Assembly: GCF_014855515.1 (NCBI RefSeq)
Contig: NZ_JACYFK010000001.1
Span: forward strand, 1,364,001-1,428,000
From: Euzebyella marina
GTDB lineage: Bacteria > Bacteroidota > Bacteroidia > Flavobacteriales > Flavobacteriaceae
Direction of reading: 5' to 3'
DNA length: 64,000 bases
Positions 1 to 7,800 of this stretch are shown piece after piece. The translations under genes were made by a program, and so were the position numbers. How positions within the stretch are numbered: the stretch's first letter is position 1; the number at the start of each line of letters is the position of its first letter. The notes beneath the pieces were generated by a model. The model had not been told where the DNA came from. It made no database searches and saw only the letters and a program-made list of their open reading frames with translations.

Positions 1-219
1 CATCGTAGTATAGCCCATTACTTTGGGGTTGATGACAAACTTAGACCCCGATAAAAGGCCGGACGCCTCTAACTTTCGAAGACGTTGATGAATGGCCGCC
101 CCTGAAATACCGATTTTTCGGGCTATTTCAAGAATAGGTTTACGCGCATCTTCCATGAGATATCTAAGTATTTTTTTGTCAATGCCATCTATTTTGACAT
201 TTTCGTTATCAGATTTCAT
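1..219 (-). CDS. Lrp/AsnC-family transcriptional regulator, N-terminal part (cut by window edge)
   Basis: Reading the minus strand from an ATG at 219 gives 73 in-frame codons running off the left edge. They encode an AsnC-type winged helix-turn-helix: a stretch starting IDGIDKKILRYLMEDARK, then EIARKIGISGAAIHQRLRKL as recognition region, then a wing leading into INPKVMGYTT. Known members bind DNA as oligomers and sense amino acids through a C-terminal RAM domain, which would lie outside the window. The gene sits 66 bp downstream of, and in the same direction as, a saccharopine dehydrogenase-family gene, so a link to lysine or amino-acid metabolism is a reasonable inference only. The family call is confident; the ligand is unknown. 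Confidence 0.85.
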   Translation of the reverse strand, partial: MKSDNENVKIDGIDKKILRYLMEDARKPILEIARKIGISGAAIHQRLRKLEASGLLSGSKFVINPKVMGYTTM

Positions 220-285
220 GATTTCGTTTCAAGTTGATGTTCAAATTAACGAAAATATAGTGAATCGATAACTTGGAAGATGCTA

Positions 286-1656
286 TTAAACAATGAAAGT
301 TTCAGGGTTGTAACCGAGATAGGGCACTTCGTACTCCTTAAATGCTATTCCGTATGATTTAAGTTCTGACAAAATAGGCTCATATACTTCGCTTTTAAGC
401 GGTATTTGCACCCCGGGGGTGGTAATTTTTTTGTTTAATATGGCCAACGTTGCCATCGCAACTGGAAGGCCCACCGTTTTTGCCATGGCCGTATGTGTGC
501 GATTTTCGCCGATAACCGCCATATTGGAGTCTATCTGATATTTTTCTCCATCAAGCTCATATCCGAATTTGTGGTACATGACTATCATATCTTTGTCAGT
601 ATCGCTCAAAGTCCAACATGATTCTAAAATGTATTGCAACATTTGGGCGGGAGTGGCATTTTCCAAGGGAACGGTTTTTTCGGGGTTGAACAAATCTAGC
701 TCCAGTAGCTTTTCCCACATGATATCGTCTTGATCGATTTTTAGGTAATGACGTAATTTGAGTTCAACCGAATCGGTAGGTGAATAGGGCAGAAAAAGGT
801 TGGTGAAGTCACGGTAAGACATTCCTTCTGAGTTTTCAACTATATAGCTATCATCGGTCATGCCCAGCTGTACAAATAGGTTCCATGCTTTTGAGAAGCC
901 GACACGCCTTAAGGTACCCCTGTATAGGGTGAGAACATCTTTGAGTCCGTAGGCTTCTCGATAGTTGAGCGAGTCGCGATTGGCGTATCCTTCAAAACGC
1001 CCATACCCCTCAATGTCAAAAAATTCGGTACGCCTGAACAAGCGGTGATACGGTATGTATTTATAGGTGCCCTCTTGAATAAATTTGGCGGTTCCGCCTT
1101 GTCCTGCAAGCACTACGTTTCTCGGGTTCCAAGTGAATTTATAGTTCCATAGGTTGTTGTCGCTCTCGGGTGCTACCAATCCTCCAGTGAAAGACTCGAA
1201 TAAAATCATTTTTCCACCTTGATTTCGAATACGGTCGATAACCTGCATGGCGCTCATATGGTCGATGCCGGGATCTAAGCCGATTTCGTTCATAAAGATC
1301 AGCCCTTTATGCTCCACATCTTTAGAAAGCTTTTTTAGTTCAGAACTGATGTATGAAGCGGTAACGAGGTGTTTGCCTTTAATGAGACAATCTTTGGCGA
1401 TAATGTAATGAAGACTTGCAGGAAGCATTGAGACTACAATATCGCTTTGGTATATCAATTGCAGACGAGATGCTTCCTCAAAAATATCTAACGAAACTAC
1501 TTCACAGGCGTGATGGTTTCTGATATGGGGAGCAATCGCTTCAGGGTGTAGGTCACCGATAGTGATTCTAATTTTTTCCGATTCAGATTTCTCCAAAAAA
1601 TAGTCAAGAAGGTAAGAAGTTGATTTGCCAGCTCCAAGGACCAATATTTTACGCAT
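286..1656 (-). CDS. saccharopine dehydrogenase-family oxidoreductase
   Basis: This 456-residue protein begins with a Rossmann nucleotide-binding motif (G8-A-G10 in KILVLGAGKST) and carries the mid-protein stretch NEIGLDPGIDHMSAMQVID, characteristic of saccharopine dehydrogenase/reductase enzymes, followed by the family's C-terminal catalytic domain. Family members interconvert saccharopine with lysine or glutamate plus aminoadipate semialdehyde using NAD(P). In Bacteroidota such stand-alone proteins are usually assigned to lysine degradation, but the exact direction and cofactor cannot be read here. The length is normal and no key region is missing. An Lrp-type regulator follows in the same direction 66 bp on, which fits amino-acid catabolism. 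Confidence 0.85.
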   Translation of the reverse strand: MRKILVLGAGKSTSYLLDYFLEKSESEKIRITIGDLHPEAIAPHIRNHHACEVVSLDIFEEASRLQLIYQSDIVVSMLPASLHYIIAKDCLIKGKHLVTASYISSELKKLSKDVEHKGLIFMNEIGLDPGIDHMSAMQVIDRIRNQGGKMILFESFTGGLVAPESDNNLWNYKFTWNPRNVVLAGQGGTAKFIQEGTYKYIPYHRLFRRTEFFDIEGYGRFEGYANRDSLNYREAYGLKDVLTLYRGTLRRVGFSKAWNLFVQLGMTDDSYIVENSEGMSYRDFTNLFLPYSPTDSVELKLRHYLKIDQDDIMWEKLLELDLFNPEKTVPLENATPAQMLQYILESCWTLSDTDKDMIVMYHKFGYELDGEKYQIDSNMAVIGENRTHTAMAKTVGLPVAMATLAILNKKITTPGVQIPLKSEVYEPILSELKSYGIAFKEYEVPYLGYNPETFIV

Positions 1657-1721
1657 AGGCCATTATTTTTGTTCAACATTCGTACTACTAAGGTATCAAT
1701 TGTTATAAATACAAAAAAGAA

Positions 1722-1729
1722 TATATTTG
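1722..1729 (+). promoter_or_regulatory. Bacteroidota-type -7 element before the DUF423 gene
   Basis: TATATTTG matches the Bacteroidota -7 consensus TAnnTTTG, and a TTG at 1700-1702 lies 19 bp upstream, an ideal -33 spacing. A transcript from this promoter would begin at about 1733, only a couple of bases before the ATG at 1735, so the mRNA would be almost leaderless. Confidence 0.6.
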
Positions 1730-1734
1730 ATGTT

Positions 1735-2121
1735 ATGAACAAAACAATTTGTTTGTCGGGAATCGCATTAGGAATGCTGGCCGTAATTATTGGTGCTTTT
1801 GGGGCGCACGGTCTTGAAAAGGTTTTAGACGATGGGGCTCTTCAGACTTTTGAAACAGGAGTCAAATACCAAATGTACCACGCCTTGCTCATGATTTTAG
1901 TGGCTATTATGCCTAATCTCTCCAAAAAATCTAAAATGAGCGTATTCTGGTTGCTGCTTGTTGGAATCGTATTTTTCTCCTTTTCCATTTATCTATTGGC
2001 GACCAATTCATTGACGGGTTTTGATTTTAAGTCAATAGCTTTTATTACGCCTATTGGGGGCACTCTTTTGATTGTAGGCTGGGGGTTATTGGGCTACAGG
2101 GTATATAAAAGTTTGGACTAA
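1735..2121 (+). CDS. DUF423 small membrane protein
   Basis: A 128-residue inner-membrane protein with about four hydrophobic helices. The N-terminal helix contains the DUF423 hallmark GAFGAHGLEKVL, and VKYQMYHALLMILVA is also typical (E. coli YgdD is in this family). The ATG at 1735 is preferred over an in-frame ATG at 1669 because the family starts right at the first helix and because a strong promoter-like element (1700-1729) would place the transcription start after 1669. The molecular function of the family is not established. The pckA-like gene follows after 30 bp on the same strand, so co-transcription is likely. Confidence 0.85.
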   Translation: MNKTICLSGIALGMLAVIIGAFGAHGLEKVLDDGALQTFETGVKYQMYHALLMILVAIMPNLSKKSKMSVFWLLLVGIVFFSFSIYLLATNSLTGFDFKSIAFITPIGGTLLIVGWGLLGYRVYKSLD

Positions 2122-2151
2122 AAAACTTTAACTACAGATAAACTCAACTTC

Positions 2152-3768
2152 ATGAACAACTTAAAGAACAATAGGTCTCGCATTTCTTTGAAGGCCTACG
2201 GTATCGAACATGACAATTTTCATTATCAATTGCCACCGAAAGAACTTCATCGAATCTCTTTAGAAAAAGGTATGGGCGAAGTAGCTTCTTCGGGAGCATT
2301 GGCTATCAAAACAGGTGAATTTACCGGACGATCGCCCAAAGATCGATTTATTGTTAAAGATGAGGTGACGAAAGATAGGGTATGGTGGGGAGATATCAAT
2401 ATACCTTTTGAAGCGGATAAGTTTGATGCGCTCTATAAAAAAGTAATCGCTTATTTGAACAGTAAAGAATTGTATGTACGTGATTGTTATGCCTGCGCCG
2501 ACCATAATTACCGTATGGATATTAGGGTAATAAATGAATACCCATGGTCGAATATGTTTGCCTACAATATGTTCATTCGCCCTACCGAGGAAGAATTACG
2601 AAACTTCGACCCGGAGTGGACGGTCATCAATGCCCCAGGTTTTATGGCGAACTCAGAGGTCGATGGTACGCGACAACATAATTTTGCCATTCTCAACTTC
2701 ACACAAAAAATAGCTTTGATTGGCGGCACCGGTTATACGGGAGAAATCAAAAAAGGCATTTTTTCGGCGCTCAACTTTATTTTGCCTGTTGAAAAGAATA
2801 CTTTGCCCATGCACTGCTCGGCGAACGTTGGTGCCAAAGGTGATACAGCTATTTTCTTTGGTCTTTCCGGAACAGGTAAAACCACCCTTTCTACTGACGC
2901 TTCCCGAAAATTAATTGGTGATGATGAGCATGGTTGGAACAATGAAAATGCCGTATTTAATTTTGAAGGAGGCTGTTATGCAAAAGTAATCAATCTATCA
3001 GAGGAAAATGAACCTGAAATTTACGGTGCGATCAAGAAAGGCGCCATTCTTGAGAATGTTGTGATGGATGCACATGGAAGGGTTGATTTCTCCGATACCT
3101 CCATTACCCAAAATACCCGTGTTAGCTATCCCATCTATCATATAGAAAATGTTCAAAGGCCATCTATTGGCAAGAACCCAAAAAATATATTCTTTTTAAC
3201 GGCGGATGCCTTTGGTGTTCTGCCTCCCATTTCTAAACTCACACCGAGCCAGGCGGCCTACCACTTTATATCGGGTTACACTGCTAAGGTGGCCGGAACC
3301 GAAGCTGGTGTGGTTGAACCCATCCCGTCTTTCTCTGCTTGTTTCGGGGCTCCGTTTATGCCTTTGCATCCTGCGAAATATGCCGAAATGCTAAGTAAGA
3401 AAATGCAGGAAGCAAAAGTGAACGTATGGTTGGTGAATACCGGATGGACGGGTGGACCGTATGGTGTTGGTACGCGAATGAAACTGAAATACACAAGGGC
3501 CATGATCAATGCCGTTCTAAACGGAGACCTTGGTCTATACAACTATGATGATTACCATATTCATTCGGTTTTTGGTGTAGCGCAACCTCGTGAGTGCCCA
3601 GGTGTGCCTACCAGTGTTTTGAGCCCGAGGGCCACTTGGAACGATGATCAGGCATATTATACCACTGCCTTTAAATTGACCAATGCATTTCGTGAGAACT
3701 TTAAAAAGTTTGAGTCTTATGCCAGCGAAGAAATTCGTCGTGGCGGTCCGCAGCGGTATGCCTTTTAG
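2152..3768 (+). CDS. pckA: ATP-dependent phosphoenolpyruvate carboxykinase
   Basis: This 538-residue enzyme interconverts oxaloacetate plus ATP with phosphoenolpyruvate, CO2 and ADP in the cytosol, the first committed step of gluconeogenesis. Visible hallmarks are the substrate-binding segment TGRSPKDRFIV near the N-terminus, the kinase-1a P-loop GLSGTGKTTLS at about residues 237-247, the metal/phosphate-binding IGDDEHGW at about 255-262, and the C-terminal NTGWTGGPYGVG segment. The length is typical for the ATP-dependent class. A strong hairpin terminator follows the stop codon at once, closing the DUF423-pckA unit. Confidence 0.97.
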   Translation: MNNLKNNRSRISLKAYGIEHDNFHYQLPPKELHRISLEKGMGEVASSGALAIKTGEFTGRSPKDRFIVKDEVTKDRVWWGDINIPFEADKFDALYKKVIAYLNSKELYVRDCYACADHNYRMDIRVINEYPWSNMFAYNMFIRPTEEELRNFDPEWTVINAPGFMANSEVDGTRQHNFAILNFTQKIALIGGTGYTGEIKKGIFSALNFILPVEKNTLPMHCSANVGAKGDTAIFFGLSGTGKTTLSTDASRKLIGDDEHGWNNENAVFNFEGGCYAKVINLSEENEPEIYGAIKKGAILENVVMDAHGRVDFSDTSITQNTRVSYPIYHIENVQRPSIGKNPKNIFFLTADAFGVLPPISKLTPSQAAYHFISGYTAKVAGTEAGVVEPIPSFSACFGAPFMPLHPAKYAEMLSKKMQEAKVNVWLVNTGWTGGPYGVGTRMKLKYTRAMINAVLNGDLGLYNYDDYHIHSVFGVAQPRECPGVPTSVLSPRATWNDDQAYYTTAFKLTNAFRENFKKFESYASEEIRRGGPQRYAF

Positions 3769-3779
3769 TTTTAGATACG

Positions 3780-3809
3780 AAAAAGCCCGTTGATGTAACG
3801 GGCTTTTTT
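3780..3809 (+). terminator. Rho-independent terminator after pckA
   Basis: A 12-bp stem AAAAAGCCCGTT / AACGGGCTTTTT with a 5-nt loop GATGT is followed by T-rich sequence, 11 bp after the pckA stop. It lies between convergent genes, and because the stem is flanked by A and T tracts it could also serve the opposing hemD-side operon. Confidence 0.9.
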
Positions 3810-3830
3810 AATGTGTTTTGTAGAACCTTT

Positions 3831-4577
3831 TTACTTCTTGTTTACCGTAGTAATATACTTTTGAAGTGCCATGGTCATTGATGGGGTTTCAGGTGTCGGT
3901 GCCTTAATGTCGATTCGAAGACCCGCGTCGGTCGCTGCTGTAATGGTAGAATTACCGAATACTGCAATACGGGTTTCTTTTTGTTCAAAATCAGGGAAAT
4001 TCTTCAATAATGATTCAATGCCTGAAGGGCTGAAGAAAACCAAGATATCGTAGTATACATCACGAAGGTCTGAAAGGTCGCTGATGACGGTTTTGTAAAA
4101 AATACCGCGTTTCCAATCAACACCAACTTCATCTAGAGTTGTAGGAATTATTTCCTTTAAAACATCGGAAGAAGGAAGTAAAAACTTTTCGTTTTTATAC
4201 TTTTTGAACAAAGGAACCAGGTCTTGGAAGTTTCTCTGCCCTACATAAATTTTTCTCTTTCTGTAAACCACATATTTTTGCAAATAGTAGGCTACAGCTT
4301 CCGACTGACAGAAATATTTCATGGTGTCCGGCACCTTAAAGCGCATTTCTTCCGCAATTCTAAAGAAGTGGTCTACAGCATTTCTACTGGTCAAAATGAT
4401 AGCGGAGTAGTTCTTAAGATCAATTTTTTGCTGGCGGACATTTTTTGCATCAACCCCCTCAACATGGATGAAAGGCCTAAAATCAACTTTGACTTTTTCC
4501 TTGTCAATCAGCCTTGAGTAAGGCGAATTCTCCATTTTTGGTTCCGGTTGAGAGACCAAAATCGTCTTTACTTTCAT
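3831..4577 (-). CDS. hemD: uroporphyrinogen-III synthase
   Basis: The 248-residue protein has the two-lobed HemD layout: an N-terminal VKTILVSQPEPK start, the inter-lobe motif YSAIILTSRNAVDHFF, and the C-terminal DILVFFSPSGIESLL and IAVFGNSTITAATDAGL segments typical of the family. Known members cyclise hydroxymethylbilane to uroporphyrinogen III in tetrapyrrole (heme) synthesis. It is the last gene of a minus-strand run (GT39-like, DUF4271, hemD) and lies 10 bp downstream of the DUF4271 gene, a neighbourhood often seen in flavobacteria. HemD proteins are poorly conserved, so the assignment rests on motif pattern and context together. Confidence 0.9.
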   Translation of the reverse strand: MKVKTILVSQPEPKMENSPYSRLIDKEKVKVDFRPFIHVEGVDAKNVRQQKIDLKNYSAIILTSRNAVDHFFRIAEEMRFKVPDTMKYFCQSEAVAYYLQKYVVYRKRKIYVGQRNFQDLVPLFKKYKNEKFLLPSSDVLKEIIPTTLDEVGVDWKRGIFYKTVISDLSDLRDVYYDILVFFSPSGIESLLKNFPDFEQKETRIAVFGNSTITAATDAGLRIDIKAPTPETPSMTMALQKYITTVNKK

Positions 4578-4587
4578 ATAAGTCGAA

Positions 4588-5244
4588 TTAAAGTTTCAGA
4601 TAACTGCCAATAATAATAAACGGGGAAATTTCAAGAGCGCAAAGGTACAAAATAAAATAGAAAAAGTAGTTGGTTATAAATTTTTGATGATTCCTCAGTA
4701 CTGTGGCCCAACCAATTATATTTATGAGGAGAATGATTAGAATTGAAGCATAAACGATAACGATTGAGTTTTTTACTACATATACCATTAGTAAATTCGC
4801 AATGAACATAACTAAGCCGCTGTAGTTTAAGTATGACAATTTCTTAAAAATTAACTCACCTATGGTTCTGTTCGAGCCAAAAATGAAGCCATTACTTAGC
4901 TGTAAAACCATTTTCACGACCAAAAAACCTACGATGCACCCTAATATAATTGGGTACATAAAAGGGTATTCGTCGGTCGAAGGGGCAATCAAGACCTTTC
5001 TGACCAAATAGACGAACAAGGCAAAATTCAATGTTTGAAAAATGGTAAAGAAAATATGAAACCAGCTGACTAATTTCTCTTTCTTATTATACATAAATAT
5101 GTACTTGTTGTTGAAGGGCAGTATGATGAAATTCATAAACCGTGTGTAAAAAAGTCGCTTGGCCAATACCAAGAAGACGAGGCTGGTCACTAGAATAATG
5201 GTCATCCAATCAGCGGTTCCGACGGTACGTAGTATAGGTTCCAT
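4588..5244 (-). CDS. DUF4271 multi-pass membrane protein
   Basis: A 218-residue, strongly hydrophobic protein with about six predicted helices. It resembles the DUF4271 family of Bacteroidota, with the typical NKYIFMYNKKEKL loop after the first helix. No biochemical role is established. Its start codon overlaps the stop of the upstream glycosyltransferase gene by one base (TAATG on the minus strand), so translation is probably coupled, and hemD follows 10 bp downstream. The recurrent DUF4271-hemD pairing hints at a link to heme or to envelope work, but nothing in the protein shows which. Confidence 0.8.
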   Translation of the reverse strand: MEPILRTVGTADWMTIILVTSLVFLVLAKRLFYTRFMNFIILPFNNKYIFMYNKKEKLVSWFHIFFTIFQTLNFALFVYLVRKVLIAPSTDEYPFMYPIILGCIVGFLVVKMVLQLSNGFIFGSNRTIGELIFKKLSYLNYSGLVMFIANLLMVYVVKNSIVIVYASILIILLINIIGWATVLRNHQKFITNYFFYFILYLCALEISPFIIIGSYLKL

Positions 5245-6908
5245 TATTCAAATTTTGTGTTTACGCCATTAATGCCGTGTATGAGTCCGTTTTCAGAAAT
5301 ACCTATCCTAAAATACGTAGGATCTGACATTTTGGGTTTGGGAAACTTGAAACTAAACGAAACTGTGTCTTTGGCCGGCAATGAGCTTATATTCTTTTCA
5401 AGAGGTGTTGCCTTAATTGCCATACGGTCTTTCACGTCTTTATAGGGTGTCAAATAGGCAATATTGAACTTTAGTTTACTCAAGTCTATCGGTTCGTTAT
5501 ACGGATTGTATACCTTAAACGTTTGGTTCTGCTCAAAATTGAGTGAGACAGGCTCTTCAATCAAAGTTTCTAACTTTCGAAAAGATTCAAAATCATCAAT
5601 AAACTGTCCGTAATACATTTTGCCGTCCCCTTTCGGGAATTCTAGATCGGCATTAGAAGGTCTTCTTGAAATGTACAAGATTTTCTGGTGCTGTACCTTG
5701 CTTTCCGAATCATCAATGGAATATTGATTGCGGCGGTACATCAGATTGTTCAGTGAGTAGGTAGGTACATGAGCATAAAATTGGTACATGGGCGCATTGC
5801 GGTACGAGTTCTCAAAAACTACCGGCATATCGCCAATTTCAGATTTAATCTGCGCTACCCATTCTTTATTGCCATGGGTTTCATAATAGATGGGAGAGAT
5901 AGACTCATAGACGAGACCAACTCTAAGATATAGTATTAAAATTCCGTTGGCGATTCCGGTTCTAAAAATCCATTTTCTTATGGAATTATGAGCCATTATT
6001 TGTCTAAAAACCAATAAGATTAAAGGAATGGTGATAACAATAATCCATTGTGTTTGAATACGGCGGTTGAAACTCGATACGAAAAAGAAAATGATAATGC
6101 CGTAGGTCAGAAATAATAATGCCTTGGTGAATTTATCGGTATTCTTCGTCTTGAACAGCGACCAATAAACCCAAGGGAAAGTAAGCCCGAATAGTGCGAT
6201 AAGATTTACAAAGTAACCTAAAGTGTATTTAGTAAAACTATAGGGGTCGTTCGGCCTATCAAAAAGATGGTATTTAATGGTAACAAAATCGTTGTCAAAA
6301 AGCCAGATAAAATGAGGAACGTAGCATGCCAATGCTATAAGAACGGCACCCCAAGCATATTTGTTCAAAGTCAATTTGAGGTTGGAGAACAAAACAAAGA
6401 AAATGACCAATGCCGCGTGGTACTTGCTATACATAAGACCCGCCATCGTTAGGCCAAGTGCTAATGACCATAACCAAGTGCCATGCTCAAGAAATCTTTT
6501 ATAAACATAGAGAAACAGTGCCGTGAAGAACAAAAGGGGTGTATCGGGCAGGGTAAAAAAACCATAGGCATTCAAAAGCGCCATAGAAAACACCAAGACA
6601 AAGAAATGAACTTCGTAATTTTTCTTTCGCTCATCGTCGATACATAACCATAAAACAATCATCATCGCTGCCGAGAGAATGCAGCTGACGAAACGAACCC
6701 CAAGTTCTCCTTCAAAAACAAGACCGCCCAACTTGACCATAAGGGCCACAAAAGGCGGATGGTCAAAATACCCCCAACTTAAATTTTGGGCGTAATGCCA
6801 ATAATAGGCCTCATCAAAAATTAAAGGGGTGGTATACGACTGAATTAGGTTGAGCACAAAAATGACTCCTAGCAAAAGAAGGAATTTTCGGGAAAGGCTG
6901 GACTTCAT
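5244..6908 (-). CDS. GT39/ArnT-like membrane glycosyltransferase
   Basis: A 554-residue protein with an N-terminal signal-anchor helix and roughly ten membrane helices in the first ~340 residues, then a soluble C-terminal domain that would face the periplasm. The first periplasmic loop carries FDEAYYWHYA (D32, E33) and, at about 43-52, WGYFDHPPF, the acidic and HP signature of polyprenol-phosphate-dependent glycosyltransferases (PMT/ArnT-like). Such enzymes move a sugar from a lipid carrier onto a protein or lipid acceptor. A polyprenol-phosphate glycosyltransferase that could make the donor is encoded divergently at 7071. The acceptor cannot be inferred. Confidence 0.85.
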   Translation of the reverse strand: MKSSLSRKFLLLLGVIFVLNLIQSYTTPLIFDEAYYWHYAQNLSWGYFDHPPFVALMVKLGGLVFEGELGVRFVSCILSAAMMIVLWLCIDDERKKNYEVHFFVLVFSMALLNAYGFFTLPDTPLLFFTALFLYVYKRFLEHGTWLWSLALGLTMAGLMYSKYHAALVIFFVLFSNLKLTLNKYAWGAVLIALACYVPHFIWLFDNDFVTIKYHLFDRPNDPYSFTKYTLGYFVNLIALFGLTFPWVYWSLFKTKNTDKFTKALLFLTYGIIIFFFVSSFNRRIQTQWIIVITIPLILLVFRQIMAHNSIRKWIFRTGIANGILILYLRVGLVYESISPIYYETHGNKEWVAQIKSEIGDMPVVFENSYRNAPMYQFYAHVPTYSLNNLMYRRNQYSIDDSESKVQHQKILYISRRPSNADLEFPKGDGKMYYGQFIDDFESFRKLETLIEEPVSLNFEQNQTFKVYNPYNEPIDLSKLKFNIAYLTPYKDVKDRMAIKATPLEKNISSLPAKDTVSFSFKFPKPKMSDPTYFRIGISENGLIHGINGVNTKFE

Positions 6909-6959
6909 TATTGGTTCGATGAATTCAGTTTAAAGGTGGGCATTTGCTTATACAACGGG

Positions 6960-6988
6960 CAAAATTACGAATTATGATATTTCAACAA
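6960..6988 (-). promoter_or_regulatory. promoter of the GT39-DUF4271-hemD unit
   Basis: On the minus strand TTG (6988-6986) is followed after 18 bp by TAATTTTG (6967-6960), matching the Bacteroidota -33/-7 consensus. The start codon at 6908 would have a leader of about 45 nt. Confidence 0.6.
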
Positions 6989-7043
6989 TGTCTAAAAATT
7001 TCACAATTCCTACACGGGTCTGCCCCAACAGCCTCGAAAACAC

Positions 7044-7051
7044 TATTTTTG
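7044..7051 (+). promoter_or_regulatory. -7 element before the polyprenol glycosyltransferase gene
   Basis: TATTTTTG matches TAnnTTTG and lies 19 bp before the ATG at 7071. No clear TTG is present at the proper -33 distance, so confidence is limited. Confidence 0.45.
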
Positions 7052-7070
7052 CGCAACCATTGACCCACGT

Positions 7071-7799
7071 ATGTCAGATAGTCTTGTAATTATACCCACA
7101 TACAATGAAATTGAGAATATAGAGGCCATCATCAGGGCTGTATTTTCTTTGAACAAGGTTTTTCATGTTTTAATTGTAGATGACAACTCGCCAGATGGCA
7201 CTTCAGGCAAGGTAAATGAGCTGCAAGAAGAATATAGCGACCGCTTGTTTCTAGAGACACGTACCGAGAAGTCAGGTTTGGGTACCGCTTATATTCACGG
7301 TTTTAAATGGGGCATTGCTAAAAAATATGACTTCATTTTTGAGATGGATGCTGACTTCTCGCACAATCCTGAGGATCTTCCAAGATTGTACAGGGCTTGT
7401 CTGAACGGGGCAGATGTTTCTGTAGGATCAAGGTATAAAAAAGGGGTTAATGTGGTCGACTGGCCACTCTATAGAGTTCTTTTGTCTTATGGGGCCTCAT
7501 TTTATGTAAAGGTGATTACCGGTATGCGTGTACATGATCCTACTGCCGGCTTTGTTTGTTACAAGAGGCATGTTCTGGAAAATATAGATCTTGACTCGGT
7601 ACGTTTTGTGGGGTATGCTTTTCAAATAGAAATGAAATTCAGGGCTTATCTCAAGAACTACAAAATTGAAGAAATATCGATTATTTTTAGGGATAGGGTC
7701 AAGGGCAAATCGAAGATGAGCTCGGCCATCATCAATGAGGCCGTAATCGGAGTTTTTATGATGAAACTGAGAAGCTTGTTTCAAAAAAGTAAGTTTTAG
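7071..7799 (+). CDS. polyprenol-phosphate glycosyltransferase (GT2, dolichol-P-mannose synthase-like)
   Basis: A 242-residue GT2-fold enzyme: IIPTYNEIENI at residues 7-17, the nucleotide-sugar motif VDDNSPDGT (D37-D38), and the metal-binding DAD at 93-95 in EMDADFSHNP. The later SRYKKG and FRDRVKGKSKMS segments are typical of polyprenol monophosphomannose synthases. No C-terminal membrane helices are present, so it is the soluble, membrane-associated type that charges a polyprenyl phosphate with mannose or another hexose from a nucleotide sugar. It is the first gene of a tight unit with dihydroorotase (1-bp gap) and a DUF4296 lipoprotein, and lies divergent from a GT39-like enzyme that could use its product. 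Confidence 0.9.
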   Translation: MSDSLVIIPTYNEIENIEAIIRAVFSLNKVFHVLIVDDNSPDGTSGKVNELQEEYSDRLFLETRTEKSGLGTAYIHGFKWGIAKKYDFIFEMDADFSHNPEDLPRLYRACLNGADVSVGSRYKKGVNVVDWPLYRVLLSYGASFYVKVITGMRVHDPTAGFVCYKRHVLENIDLDSVRFVGYAFQIEMKFRAYLKNYKIEEISIIFRDRVKGKSKMSSAIINEAVIGVFMMKLRSLFQKSKF

Positions 7800-7800
7800 T

